Part shown: one piece after another, positions 33,813 through 42,666 of the stretch
Numbering within the stretch: the first letter of the stretch is position 1
Layout: each line of letters opens with the position of its first letter
Origin: an uncultured Verrucomicrobiota bacterium
GTDB taxonomy: Bacteria > Verrucomicrobiota > Verrucomicrobiia > Limisphaerales > UBA9464
Length of the DNA stretch: 44,142 bases
Direction: 5' to 3'
NCBI GenBank assembly: GCA_903939515.1
Contig: CAJAHH010000111.1
Coordinates: 81,415 to 125,556, forward strand
The notes under the pieces: generated by a model
Told to the model about the DNA's origin: nothing
Database searches by the model: none
What the model saw: the letters and a program-made list of their open reading frames with translations, nothing else
Program-made: the position numbers and the translations under genes

Positions 33813-34139
33813 ATGTCCGACACCCCTCCTCCCGAAACGCTGACCACGACCTTGTTCGCGGCAGAACTGCGGGCAGCGCTCCAAAGCTACGAACGTCACA
33901 TCGTCTGCATCGAGCAGGTGCCGGAAGAAATGGAAAGTGCCTTACAGTCGCTAATCGAGAAGGCCATTCAGGCCTTCGAAAACCGCGCTCCCGGCCTCAA
34001 ACACGGGATTGCTCTGAACCGCCAGGTTACGGTCATCCTCAGCGAAAGTTCCGGCACCAAGCCGCTGTGCGGGATCTACTTCAACCTTCACTCCCCCTAC
34101 GCTCGAAAAATCGGCAAAACCGAATCGCCGAAGAGGTAG
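33813..34139 (+). CDS. Small conserved-looking protein of unknown function
   Basis: 108 residues, acidic and mostly helical in the first 65 residues (FAAELRAALQSYERHIVCIEQVPEEMESALQSL...), then a short beta-like portion (TVILSESSGTKPLCGIYFNLHSPY). No signal peptide or membrane segment. Sits between the DUF1501 gene and the haem dehydrogenase on the same strand. No family recognised. Ordered composition makes it likely real. Confidence 0.6.
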   Translation: MSDTPPPETLTTTLFAAELRAALQSYERHIVCIEQVPEEMESALQSLIEKAIQAFENRAPGLKHGIALNRQVTVILSESSGTKPLCGIYFNLHSPYARKIGKTESPKR

Positions 34140-34221
34140 CAACGTTCTCCGACTTCGACCAACGGCTCCCGCTCAAGGCCTCCATCGCCCCAAGAAAACC
34201 GACTCCCACCCGCCACCTGAC

Positions 34222-37131
34222 ATGACATCGATTTTCCTGAGCGCCCGATCGGCCAATCTCTTGTGGATGGGCCTCAGCCTGGCCACCACTCTCAGCACCA
34301 ATTCCCTCAGCGCGGCCACCCGCCAAATCGGTGCCCACACCTTCACCTTGCCCGAGGGGTTTCAAATCGAAGCCGTGGCCACGACCGACCACGTCGCCCG
34401 GCCCGTGAACGGATCCCTTGATGACCGGGGTCGCCTGTACGTCACCGATTCCAGCGGCTCCACAGAACCGCCGGCCACACAGGCCAAGAACCCACAATGG
34501 CGGGTGATCCGACTTGAGGACACCGACGGCGACGGACGCTATGACCGATCGGTCGTGTTTGCCGACAAACTGCCCATGCTCCAAGGCATCTTGTGGCATC
34601 AGGGTTCGGTGTATGTGGGCGGCACCCCGGCCATTTGGAAATTGACCGATGCCGACGGCGACGGGCGGGCCGAACGGCGCGACGAGTGGTGGAACGTGGG
34701 GCATCCATCGACCCATTGCGGCAACGAAGTCCACGGCCCCTACGCCGGTCCCGACGGTCTCATCTACTGGACCAAGGGAGCCTTCGAACCCGTGCGCTGG
34801 ACCAACGGCTTCACGGGCACCGTCCATCAAGATAAGGCATCCCACATCTTCCGGGCGCGTCCCGATGGTTCGGCCATGGAGTCGGTGATGACCGGCGGCA
34901 TGGACAATCCGGTGGACGTGGTCTTCAACGCCGACGGCGAGGCCTTCTTCACCAGCACCTTCATCGACTTTTCCCAGCCCGGATTCCGCGACGGCGTGGG
35001 CCATGCCTCCTTTGGGGCGGTCTTCGGCAAGGCCAACTCGGTGCTCGAAGACCGGGCGGTGTTCCGGCCCGGCCCGGCCCTGGCTCATCCCATCGCGCAA
35101 CTCGGCGCGGCGGCTCCGAGCGGATTGGCTGCCTATGACCACAGCGCTTTCGGCGCGGGCTACTCCGGCAACCTCTTCGCTTCGGCCTTCAATTTGCGGA
35201 AGATCTCCCGCCTCCAACTCGAACGCGACGGAGCGTCGTTCCGGGCCAAAGACACCGATTTCGTGGTGAGCAGCAGCATCGACTTCCACCCCACCGACGT
35301 GCTCGCCGATGCCGACGGATCACTACTCATCCTCGACACGGGCGGCTGGTACAAGCTGTGTTGCCCGAGTTCGCAGCTCTGGAAGGCCGACGTGCTCGGT
35401 GGCGTGTACCGGGTCACCAAAACCGGAGCATCGCATCAGCGACCCAAGCCTTCGACTGCGGCGGCCCCGGAGAGCGAACTGGCCCGAGTCCGCCGGCTCG
35501 GCGACCGACGTGATCCAGCCGGTGTTCCGGCGGCGATGGCTCTCTTGGATCAATCGCTGAAATCCGGTCTTCGTGACGGCCAACTCACGGCGATCACCGC
35601 CTTGGCGCGCTTGCGACACACCGCGGCGGCGCCGGCCATCCTCCGCACCCTGGAAGGCCCCGACGACGAAGCGCTGCGCATGGCCGCCACGGCCGCGCTG
35701 GCCGACCTCCGGGACACGAGCGCTCTGCGCACGGCCTTGAGCCATGCGAACCCTCGGGTCCAGGCGGCCGCGCTGCATGCCTTGGAGCAAATCCCCGGCG
35801 GTGGCTTGCGCGCCGAGGAGGTCGGAGTCGTCTTGTTTTCGGACCGCCCAGAGGCACGCGACGCGGCCTTGTGGGTGGCCCAGCGTCATGCCGACTGGGG
35901 CGACGCCCTGGCCGGATCACTGCGCCAACGCTTGCTGGCCGGTACGCCTCCGCCCGGAGGCCGCGATGGCCTGAGCAGCTTGCTGGGCGGATTAATGTCG
36001 TCACCGGCCGTGCAAGCCCTGGTGGCCGATGTGATCACTGCGGCGCAGGTGCACCCGGAAACCCGCCAAGGAGCCCTGAGCGCCATGGCCCAACACGCCC
36101 CGAAGAATCCGCCGGAGTCGTGGAGCCGGTCCCTGACGGCCTTGCTTGCGGCGCCCTCGACGTCCGCCCCGCCGGAGACATTCTCGTCGGTACTCCGTGC
36201 AGCCCGAACCCTCAACGGCCAGCCCGCCGTCCGCGAGGCCCTGCAAAGTTCCGCACGGGCTCAGTCCCTGCCGGCGTCGCTGCGACTCTCGGCCTTCGCG
36301 GCGTTGCCCGGCGGCTGGTCCGCCAACGACGCCGACCTCGCGTTTCTGCTCACGGGCTTGCGGGACCGACAAGGCTCAGCGGCCGAAGCCCTCTCCAAGG
36401 CCGCCCTCGAACCCCATCACCTCGACCAAGTCGCCCGCACATTGCCGGAGATCGGCCCGCTGGAGCTGAACCGGGTCCTGCCCGCCTTTGAACGCCAACC
36501 CAGTGCCAACGCCGGCCAATCGCTACTGACCGCTCTGGGCCAGTCCAAGGCCCGCACCGCCGTCCGCCCGGAAACGCTGCGGGCCACCCTCAAGGGCTAT
36601 CCTGCCGAAATTCGTGCCCAAGGCGACCGCTTCCTCGAGACGCTCGACACCGGATTGGCCGGTCGCCGCAAGCGCCTCGAGAAGATCCGTTCCGAGTTGC
36701 CCGCCGGGGATGTCCGTCGCGGACAAGCCGTCTTCAACTCGGCCAAAGCCGCCTGCATCCAGTGCCACCGCCTCGGATACCAAGGCGGCGACGTGGGCCC
36801 CGAACTCACCAGCATCGGCACCGTGCGCTCCGCCGACGACCTTCTGGAGGCCATCGTGGAGCCCTCGGCCAGCCTGGTCCGCAGCTATGAGCCTGTCTCG
36901 ATCACCACCCGCGACGGCGAAGAACGCCTGGGCATTTTGCGCCGCGACGACGCCCGAGGCGTGACCCTGGTCACCGGCCCCGGCTCGACCTTACAAATCG
37001 ACCGCGCCGACATCACCGCGATGACCCCATCCACCGTCTCCCTCATGCCCGCCGGCCTCGACGAACAAATCTCCCGCCAAGAACTGGCCGACCTCATCGA
37101 GTTCCTAAAAAACACCCGCTGGGGCCGGTGA
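34222..37131 (+). CDS. PVC-type haem-binding membrane-associated dehydrogenase
   Basis: 969 residues. A hydrophobic N-terminal export segment (about residues 10-32) is followed by a beta-propeller related to sugar dehydrogenases (TLPEGFQIEAVAT, NGSLDDRGRLYVTDSSGS, ILWHQGSVYVGGTPAIWKLTDADGDGRAE), then alpha-helical HEAT-like repeats from about residue 420 (ALRMAATAALADLRDTSALRTAL), and a c-type cytochrome domain with haem-binding CIQCH (C845, C848, H849) and DVGPELTSIG. The C-terminal segment RDGEERLGILRRDD and EISRQELADLIEFLKNT-like ending are typical of the large planctomycete/verrucomicrobial family. Substrate unknown; periplasmic electron transfer inferred. Confidence 0.92.
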   Translation: MTSIFLSARSANLLWMGLSLATTLSTNSLSAATRQIGAHTFTLPEGFQIEAVATTDHVARPVNGSLDDRGRLYVTDSSGSTEPPATQAKNPQWRVIRLEDTDGDGRYDRSVVFADKLPMLQGILWHQGSVYVGGTPAIWKLTDADGDGRAERRDEWWNVGHPSTHCGNEVHGPYAGPDGLIYWTKGAFEPVRWTNGFTGTVHQDKASHIFRARPDGSAMESVMTGGMDNPVDVVFNADGEAFFTSTFIDFSQPGFRDGVGHASFGAVFGKANSVLEDRAVFRPGPALAHPIAQLGAAAPSGLAAYDHSAFGAGYSGNLFASAFNLRKISRLQLERDGASFRAKDTDFVVSSSIDFHPTDVLADADGSLLILDTGGWYKLCCPSSQLWKADVLGGVYRVTKTGASHQRPKPSTAAAPESELARVRRLGDRRDPAGVPAAMALLDQSLKSGLRDGQLTAITALARLRHTAAAPAILRTLEGPDDEALRMAATAALADLRDTSALRTALSHANPRVQAAALHALEQIPGGGLRAEEVGVVLFSDRPEARDAALWVAQRHADWGDALAGSLRQRLLAGTPPPGGRDGLSSLLGGLMSSPAVQALVADVITAAQVHPETRQGALSAMAQHAPKNPPESWSRSLTALLAAPSTSAPPETFSSVLRAARTLNGQPAVREALQSSARAQSLPASLRLSAFAALPGGWSANDADLAFLLTGLRDRQGSAAEALSKAALEPHHLDQVARTLPEIGPLELNRVLPAFERQPSANAGQSLLTALGQSKARTAVRPETLRATLKGYPAEIRAQGDRFLETLDTGLAGRRKRLEKIRSELPAGDVRRGQAVFNSAKAACIQCHRLGYQGGDVGPELTSIGTVRSADDLLEAIVEPSASLVRSYEPVSITTRDGEERLGILRRDDARGVTLVTGPGSTLQIDRADITAMTPSTVSLMPAGLDEQISRQELADLIEFLKNTRWGR

Positions 37132-37138
37132 ATCCGTT

Positions 37139-37795
37139 TCAGGCACCCTCAACACGGTCCCCATCCGTTGGGACAGCTTGCAAGGTCGGGGGTGGAATCT
37201 GCTCGAAACGAAGCGCCCAGTGCTCGCTCAGAGGCTTCCAGTCGCAGTCGTCCGCCGCCTCCAACGCCCGGAAGTAAGCGGACCGATGCTCATCCCCCTC
37301 AACCGTCAGCACCACCTGAGGTAATCTAGCCCGCCGAAGAATCTCGCGAAGCCAGAGTCGGGTGACGCGGCCGTTGAAATCAAAGAATGGATGAATGGTC
37401 AGCAGACGGCCCTCAGCGAAGGCAAGTGTCTCCAGCGCAAGATGTCCGGCTACCGGAGCCAACGTGTTCCACCGGGCCGCCAGGTCTTCCGCATAATTCC
37501 TCATCATTTGGGGCACCAGATAGGACTCGGGCGGACACAGATTACCGACTCGAACATCGACACATCGCCACCGGCCTGCCCACTCGGGGAATAGGTCCGC
37601 ACAAATCAGCCGGTGAAACTGGACCAACAGTCGTTCGTCCAGTGGACAGTCATCGAAAGCCCCGGCGACGAGCGCCTCTTCGCAGGCCAGCACCCGCTCC
37701 GCAATGAGAGGCGCTAGCTGCGTGTAGGTGAGAATGCCGCGGCTGGATTCGACAAAGCGGGTATTTCGGTCCGGCGATGAATCTTTTCCAGCCAT
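37139..37795 (-). CDS. Fic/Doc-domain protein
   Basis: 218 residues from ATG 37795. The Fic core is present: FHRLICADLFPEWAGRWRCVDVRVGN (flap region), then the active-site loop HPFFDFNGRVTR (H135 to R146), where the consensus HxFx(D/E)GNGRxxR has Phe140 in place of Gly. H135 and the two arginines are retained. Family knowledge: Fic enzymes transfer AMP or another phosphate-containing group from a nucleotide to target hydroxyls. It overlaps the antitoxin-like gene upstream by 82 bp in another frame. The Gly-to-Phe change could change donor or activity. Confidence 0.82.
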   Translation of the reverse strand: MAGKDSSPDRNTRFVESSRGILTYTQLAPLIAERVLACEEALVAGAFDDCPLDERLLVQFHRLICADLFPEWAGRWRCVDVRVGNLCPPESYLVPQMMRNYAEDLAARWNTLAPVAGHLALETLAFAEGRLLTIHPFFDFNGRVTRLWLREILRRARLPQVVLTVEGDEHRSAYFRALEAADDCDWKPLSEHWALRFEQIPPPTLQAVPTDGDRVEGA

Positions 37796-37992
37796 GTTGG
37801 GTCCACGGGTTCTCCCTCAAAAGCCATGCTGGCCGCAACGCTCTGGGGGACTTGGGCCCAAGCTTGGTCGCGACGATTCTCCTCGGGGAGCGCCTGCCAA
37901 GCTTTCATGTTCGAGAGCCAGTCCATCTCCGAAGCATGTGACACCCACTCGTTCCCATCAAGAGGGCTTCGGTTGCCTGCGACTTCAGTCAT
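37714..37992 (-). CDS. Class I-like Fic antitoxin (VbhA-type inhibitory motif)
   Basis: 92 residues from ATG 37992. It contains SMAFEG (S55 to G60), matching the Fic-inhibitory motif (S/T)xxxE(G/N), within a helical stretch (WAQVPQSVAASMAFEGEPVD). In characterised modules the Glu of that motif pairs with the second Arg of the Fic loop and blocks ATP. The gene overlaps the start of the Fic gene by 82 bp (37714-37795). Alternative: both frames once formed a single class II Fic protein and were split by a frameshift, since the region after GEPVD continues plausibly in either frame. Confidence 0.6.
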   Translation of the reverse strand: MTEVAGNRSPLDGNEWVSHASEMDWLSNMKAWQALPEENRRDQAWAQVPQSVAASMAFEGEPVDPTWLEKIHRRTEIPALSNPAAAFSPTRS

Positions 37993-38089
37993 CGACTTCC
38001 TGTTGCACCTGAAGCAGCACGACGTAACGGTTGCTTGAGGCTGCAAGACTTAAAATATGGTGTCATCCATTCAGAAGCTTTGGGGAGTT

Positions 38090-38200
38090 ATGGCTTGTCT
38101 GTTCGCCATGATTCGATGGAGGAGCCATCCTGGTTTAAAGGCCAGCTTTATTGAGTCTGTGTTGATGGCGGTCCTGTTTGCGGCTGGCCTTTTTTTTTGA
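38090..38200 (+). CDS. Possible 36-residue hydrophobic peptide ending in a terminator
   Basis: ATG 38090 to TGA 38198-38200 encodes MACLFAMIRWRSHPGLK, then a hydrophobic segment (SVLMAVLFAAGLFF). The purine-rich GGGGAG lies just upstream (38082-38087) but spacing is short. The frame runs through the terminator-like stem and T-run, reminiscent of type I toxin-like peptides or simply chance coding of a ncRNA. Weak evidence. Confidence 0.25.
   Translation: MACLFAMIRWRSHPGLKASFIESVLMAVLFAAGLFF
38137..38198 (+). terminator. Terminator-like hairpin with nine T, possibly 3' end of a small RNA
   Basis: AAAGGCCAGC (38137-38146) is perfectly complementary to GCTGGCCTTT (38183-38192), with a 36-nt loop, followed by T at 38190-38198. 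No plus-strand gene of normal size lies upstream, so the transcript ended here would be a small RNA or the short ORF at 38090. Confidence 0.55.
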
Positions 38201-38508
38201 TTTTCGCCAAGAAGCCCCAAGACTCAGACAAGAAGTGAGATGATGGCGATTTCACCGCCATTCACTGCAGCCAAGGCCGTTTTGGTGTGCTCCCGCTCGA
38301 CGGATCCCCAGTGCAACGAGAGTCTGCGGTCGACATCGCCGCCCCCAGAGACTGCTGGAAAGGACGAAACACCGCTTGGATTGCGGAGCGTCAAAAAGCA
38401 AATTCCTATCAATGATCTGGGCCGGGGTGCCCGAGTTCGACCACGACGCCCACTCGTTGACGGAACTCGTGCCGAGCTCGCGCCCCTCATGGCACCCCTT
38501 CCGCCCCA

Positions 38509-39723
38509 GTGAAAGAGCTCTCCTTCCGGAACGCCGGCCTCGACACCCTTCCTCACGAAGTGTTCGCGCACGCGGACACGCTCGAGCACCTCGATCTCTC
38601 GGGTAATCACTTCACCTCGTTGCCCGACGAGTTCATGCGCCTGCGTTCCTTGCGACGCCTGTTTCTCTCGAACAACCCCTGTGAAGAACTCCCGCGGGTC
38701 ATCGGGCAGTTGCCGCAGCTCGAGATGGTGGTGCTCAAGTCCTGTCGCTTGAATCGCGTGGCCGAAGATGCGCTGCCCGCACGGTTGCGGTGGTTGACGC
38801 TGACCGACAACCAGCTCGAGCTCCTTCCCGAGTCACTCGGTCATCGCCCGCGCCTGCAGAAGCTCGCGTTGGCGGGTAATCGACTGCGCGCCTTGCCGAG
38901 CTCGATGAGCAACGCCACGGCGCTCGAGTTGATCCGCGTCTCGGCCAACGCGCTCGAGCAGTTCCCGCGCGCCTTGCTCACGCTGCCCCGGCTTGCGTGG
39001 TTCGCATGGGCGGGCAACCCCTTCTGCACGCGGCCCAACGTCGCCGCGCAGCCCATCGCATGGGACGCGCTCCAACTGCACGAGGTGCTGGGCTCCGGCG
39101 CGTCGGGCGTCATCTCGCGCGCCACGCGGCGGGACACCGGGGCGCAGGTCGCGGTGAAGGTCTTTAAGGGCGCGGTCACCTCCGACGGCTGGCCGGAAGA
39201 CGAGGTACGCGCATGCCTGCTCGCGGGACAGCACGAGCACCTGGTGGCGCTCGAGGGCCGCGTGGTCGGCCACCCCGAGGGAGCCGAGGCGTTGGTGCTC
39301 GCGCTCATTCCCCCCAGCTACCGCGCTCTCGGTGGGCCGCCCGACTTCGAGTCGTGCACTCGTGACGTGATGCCACCCGACCTTCACCTGTCGAGCGCCC
39401 AGGCCCTGCACATTGCACGCGGTGTGGCTTCGCTGGTTGGGCATCTCCATGCCCGCGGCATCAGCCACGGAGACCTTTACGCGCACAATACCCGGGTCGA
39501 CGACGCGGGTCACGCGCTGGTCGGTGACTTCGGCGCGGCGAACGTGCTTGAGGGGCTCGATACCGACCTCCGTGCCGGCGTGGAGCGGACCGAGGTGCGT
39601 TCCTTCGGAGCGCTGCTCGATGATCTCCTCATCCGCGGAGCCCCGGCCTCGCTCGCCGAGATGCGGGACGCGTGCTGGTCATCGAACCCTCCGTCGTTCG
39701 CATCGCTGGCGGGTGGATCATGA
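38509..39723 (+). CDS. Leucine-rich-repeat protein with C-terminal Ser/Thr kinase-like domain
   Basis: 404 residues from GTG 38509; the usual extra N-terminal residues of this family appear to be missing. About six LRRs occupy residues 1-170 (LEHLDLSGNHFTSLPDEF, LRWLTLTDNQLELLPESL, LQKLALAGNRLRALP). The kinase part has GSGASG (195-200), AVKVF with K217, HGDLYAHN (320-327, replacing HRDLxxxN) and DFGAA (340-344). A family with this architecture is known in proteobacteria. Codon use (GCG, CTC, GAG, CGC-rich) differs from neighbours, suggesting acquisition. The C-terminus (SFASLAGGS) is slightly short versus usual. No clear ribosome-binding site. Confidence 0.85.
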   Translation: MKELSFRNAGLDTLPHEVFAHADTLEHLDLSGNHFTSLPDEFMRLRSLRRLFLSNNPCEELPRVIGQLPQLEMVVLKSCRLNRVAEDALPARLRWLTLTDNQLELLPESLGHRPRLQKLALAGNRLRALPSSMSNATALELIRVSANALEQFPRALLTLPRLAWFAWAGNPFCTRPNVAAQPIAWDALQLHEVLGSGASGVISRATRRDTGAQVAVKVFKGAVTSDGWPEDEVRACLLAGQHEHLVALEGRVVGHPEGAEALVLALIPPSYRALGGPPDFESCTRDVMPPDLHLSSAQALHIARGVASLVGHLHARGISHGDLYAHNTRVDDAGHALVGDFGAANVLEGLDTDLRAGVERTEVRSFGALLDDLLIRGAPASLAEMRDACWSSNPPSFASLAGGS

Positions 39724-39780
39724 CCTGCTTCTCTCAATTCCAACTGCGGAACCACGATGTCGCGGCGGCCTGCGGGAAAT

Positions 39781-39806
39781 GGGGTCAGGGAACGATTTCC
39801 GATTTT
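39781..39806 (+). repeat. GGGTCAGG-type repeat, copy 1
   Basis: GGGGTCAGGGAACGATTTCC then GATTTT. A related sequence stands at 42406-42430. It resembles ends of a different RAYT or REP-like family, but no transposase remnant accompanies it. Confidence 0.4.
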
Positions 39807-39926
39807 GCTTCAACCGCGTTTTCACCACCGATGGATGATGCTCCGGCAAGACCGCCGGGCCGCTGCACCTCGGTCAGATAGCACCGGGGGCGTGCGCCTG
39901 AATGGCCGCAGGGTGAACCGCAGGGA

Positions 39927-40757
39927 TTACCAATATCCGTAACAACCGTCGGCACCCCAAATCTGCGAGCCCCGGTAGCGGTTCATCTGACGGATGTCCT
40001 TCCAACGGACCGATCCGTCGAGCAATCCCACGTTGCCTCCCTTGGCCCCGAGGTCAGCCGGCCGCATGTCGTAAGCCTCGGGATGCGAGTCGAAGTACTC
40101 GTCGTCGGCGATGCGAGGCCCGCGGGCGGTGTGCGGCACCAGAATCCGCTGGTAGGCCGGGGAGTCGACATTGAGGTCGGCCAAAAGCACCAGCGAAGGG
40201 TCTTCGGTGGCCTTCTGCGGCGAGACCCAGGTGTTGGTCACGCCGTCGATGAGACCCCAGGGCGAATTGGGATGTCCTCCGAGGTAGTGGTAACCGATGG
40301 CGATGCCGTAGTCGGGATGGTTGCGCCAGGCCGGTCGCTGCATCCAACGGGTCAGGTTCGGGCAGTCGAATGCCTTGAGATCGGTGGTGTAGCGCAGGAG
40401 GTTGGTCTGGTTGGCACTCGAGAAGACCGGTGTGTGGGTGTCCTTGGCATCGGCCTTGTCGGTGCCTCCCTGCGGCAGATACTGCTCGTTGTCGTTGGCG
40501 TAGAGCAGCGCGGCGAGGATGAACTGCCGCATGTTGTTGAGGCAGGCCGTCCGCTGCGCCCGCTCTTTGGCCGCCCCGAGCGCCGGAAGGATCATGCCGG
40601 CCAGGATGGCGATGATGGCGATCACCACGAGGAGTTCGATAAGGGTGAAGCCCGCACGGGTCCTGAAAATTCGAGAAAACCCTCGTTTTTGGCGGCCACG
40701 CGAGGCTCCCGATGCGGCGAGATCCCCGGAAACCATCGGGAGTTCGGTGAGGTTCAT
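39927..40757 (-). CDS. Type II pseudopilin
   Basis: 276 residues. A long basic leader (about 35 residues: ...[14 protein letters not shown]) precedes [10 protein letters not shown] (cleavage before G36), then the hydrophobic helix and a [19 protein letters not shown] segment, with a C-terminal [19 protein letters not shown] that corresponds to the DG ending. ATG 40757 overlaps the upstream PQQ gene by 4 bp (TCAT 40754-40757); an internal ATG (PMVSGD) would avoid that. Tight coupling to a beta-propeller protein suggests the two are exported together. Role unknown. Confidence 0.9.
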   Translation of the reverse strand: MNLTELPMVSGDLAASGASRGRQKRGFSRIFRTRAGFTLIELLVVIAIIAILAGMILPALGAAKERAQRTACLNNMRQFILAALLYANDNEQYLPQGGTDKADAKDTHTPVFSSANQTNLLRYTTDLKAFDCPNLTRWMQRPAWRNHPDYGIAIGYHYLGGHPNSPWGLIDGVTNTWVSPQKATEDPSLVLLADLNVDSPAYQRILVPHTARGPRIADDEYFDSHPEAYDMRPADLGAKGGNVGLLDGSVRWKDIRQMNRYRGSQIWGADGCYGYW

Positions 40758-42292
40758 TGCGAGAGGCGCTCGGCCACGCGGAGCAGTATCGAGTTATCCG
40801 GCGCGTCCATCTCGGCCTCCAGGGCCCCGTCGGCCGGTGCCGCAAGGAACTCGAGGGTGGCAGGACGCCAGATCGGCAGACCGCCCGAGGGGATGGCCGA
40901 AGTTTCGAGGCGGATTCTGGGGGCCTCGGTGGAGGAAAGTGCCCGGCCACCGGGCGCGGTGACCCGAAGGGCGATTCGACCGGTACCCGGTCGCAGCTCC
41001 GCCGCCAACCTCAGCGGTGGCAACGGCGGCGCGGTCGCACCGAGATCTAGCGCGACGATCTCAATGTTGCTGCGGGCGTAAAGCTTCCCGTTGGAGAAGG
41101 CCGGATGGTTCCAGGAGGTGCCGGAAAGAGTCTGGAAGCGGGCAATCTCGGAGTAGGCAGTCGGATTGGGTTCGACCACTACCAGTTCGCCCCGCTCAGT
41201 GAGCACCACCAGCTTGCCCCCCACCTTGATGAGCGATCCGTAGCCGGGGTTGCCCGAGCCGACGGTCGAGCTAATCCAAGTGTTAGTCCTGCCCGAGAGG
41301 CTGAAGCAGGCGAGGCTGCGCATCGAGCGCTCGACAATGCTGTAGAGGTGACCTTCGTGGTGGACCGGGGAGGCCCAGTGGTTCTGGTGGGCGCTGCTGC
41401 GTTTGAAGTCGGTCTGGGTGACCGTGAAGGTCGATCCGCTGCGGGTGACCTTCGCCGTCCAGGCCCCGAGGGCGTAGGCGCAAGAGGCGTAGACTATTTC
41501 GTTCGCCACCACCGGGCTGGCGGCGATCGATGTGGAGGACGGAGCGAAGGAATGGCGCCACAGAACGTCGCCGGTTTCGGGCGACAGACCGAGCGTCCCC
41601 CGGGAAGTCACGAACACCACTTGTGGAATCCCTCCCAAGGTTGCCCGCACCGGCGAGGAGTGGGTCATGACGTCGTTCTGGCCGCTCCATAGGGTCTTGC
41701 CGTCGCTGGCTTGGACTGCCATCAGGCACTGGTTGGCGACGTTGCAGTTTAGGAACACCCGGTCCCCCACCACGAGCGGCGAGGCGGCATTCTGCCAGAG
41801 AATCACCGACGTGCCGGGGAACTCGGCCAGGAAGTCGCGGCTCCAGACGACGGCACCGGTGTCGGCTCTCAAGCAGTACAGCTTGAGGTACGACGTCAGC
41901 ACGTAGACCCGGTCGCCCTCGACGGTGGGAGTTGACCTTGGCCCGTCGGTGCTTCCCGTGCCTCCGTCCGGATAGGACGCCGTGTCGAGGTCCGCGGACC
42001 AGAGTTCGGCTCCGGAGGCGGTGTCGAGCGCCACGCAGCGTTCCCGTCGTTGGCTTCCGACGCGCCGGTTGACCTGGGTGAAGACCTTGCCGCCGGACAC
42101 CGTGACGGAACTCCAAGCCGGATCTATGGCGCGTTTCCAGACGACCCGAGGAGAGCGGGCGGCCCAATCGGTCCGGATCGGCTCGGGTGAAGATCCGTCA
42201 CCCTCGGGACCCCGATAATGCGGCCAATCGGCCGCGGTGAGAATTCCCTGCAGAACGAAAAGGATCGCGAGGGATAGAGAGGAGATCTTCAT
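40754..42292 (-). CDS. Exported PQQ-like (BamB-type) beta-propeller protein
   Basis: 512 residues from ATG 42292, which begins a signal peptide ([20 protein letters not shown]); an earlier start at 42334 is less likely. The mature part begins [13 protein letters not shown], characteristic of the PQQ-binding-like repeat family in this phylum, and contains repeated blades ([76 protein letters not shown]). No catalytic PQQ dehydrogenase residues were confirmed. Its stop overlaps the start of the pseudopilin gene by 4 bp. Confidence 0.92.
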   Translation of the reverse strand: MKISSLSLAILFVLQGILTAADWPHYRGPEGDGSSPEPIRTDWAARSPRVVWKRAIDPAWSSVTVSGGKVFTQVNRRVGSQRRERCVALDTASGAELWSADLDTASYPDGGTGSTDGPRSTPTVEGDRVYVLTSYLKLYCLRADTGAVVWSRDFLAEFPGTSVILWQNAASPLVVGDRVFLNCNVANQCLMAVQASDGKTLWSGQNDVMTHSSPVRATLGGIPQVVFVTSRGTLGLSPETGDVLWRHSFAPSSTSIAASPVVANEIVYASCAYALGAWTAKVTRSGSTFTVTQTDFKRSSAHQNHWASPVHHEGHLYSIVERSMRSLACFSLSGRTNTWISSTVGSGNPGYGSLIKVGGKLVVLTERGELVVVEPNPTAYSEIARFQTLSGTSWNHPAFSNGKLYARSNIEIVALDLGATAPPLPPLRLAAELRPGTGRIALRVTAPGGRALSSTEAPRIRLETSAIPSGGLPIWRPATLEFLAAPADGALEAEMDAPDNSILLRVAERLSQ

Positions 42293-42666
42293 GCGGGAAG
42301 CCGAGTGTTGGTTTGGTATGTCAAGTTGCCCCACACATACCCGGAGTCAAACCGAGGTTCCTGGACCGCCGCCCCGCTGCGGGCGGCCCCAGAACCGGAG
42401 AAAGTGGGTCAGGAAATAATTCCCAATTTTCGACGCCTTCATCGAATTCCCTCATCCATGCCAAGATCTCTGGCGATGGCTCATGGCTGGCCTGAAAGGA
42501 GCGTTTCCTAATCGCGGCGCGATAAAAACCTAATTCCCATCAAAGTAAGACACGCCCTGGGACCAGATTCTCCCCTCCAGAAAACGGAGGCCGAGCGAAG
42601 AAAATTAACGTGGAGATGGCAAATCAGATAGCCAGAGATCCCGGCGGCGGCTGAAGCTCAAGTTCC
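42293..42666. other. Intergenic region between divergent genes
   Basis: About 370 bp between the PQQ-propeller gene and the membrane protein gene; both promoters should lie here. It contains the GGGTCAGG-type repeat (42406-42430) and a GC-rich inverted repeat around 42367-42388. No gene seen. Confidence 0.5.
42406..42430 (+). repeat. GGGTCAGG-type repeat, copy 2
   Basis: GGGTCAGGAAATAATTCCC then AATTTT, about three quarters identical to 39781-39806. The two copies bracket the pseudopilin/PQQ operon in direct orientation. Confidence 0.4.

Larger units (their letters stand above)
37993..38508. other. Intergenic region between the Fic module and the LRR kinase
   Basis: Roughly 515 bp. It should contain the Fic-module promoter (minus strand) and holds the hairpin/T-run and the short hydrophobic ORF described separately. 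From about 38220 onward the sequence has no recognisable gene. Confidence 0.5.
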
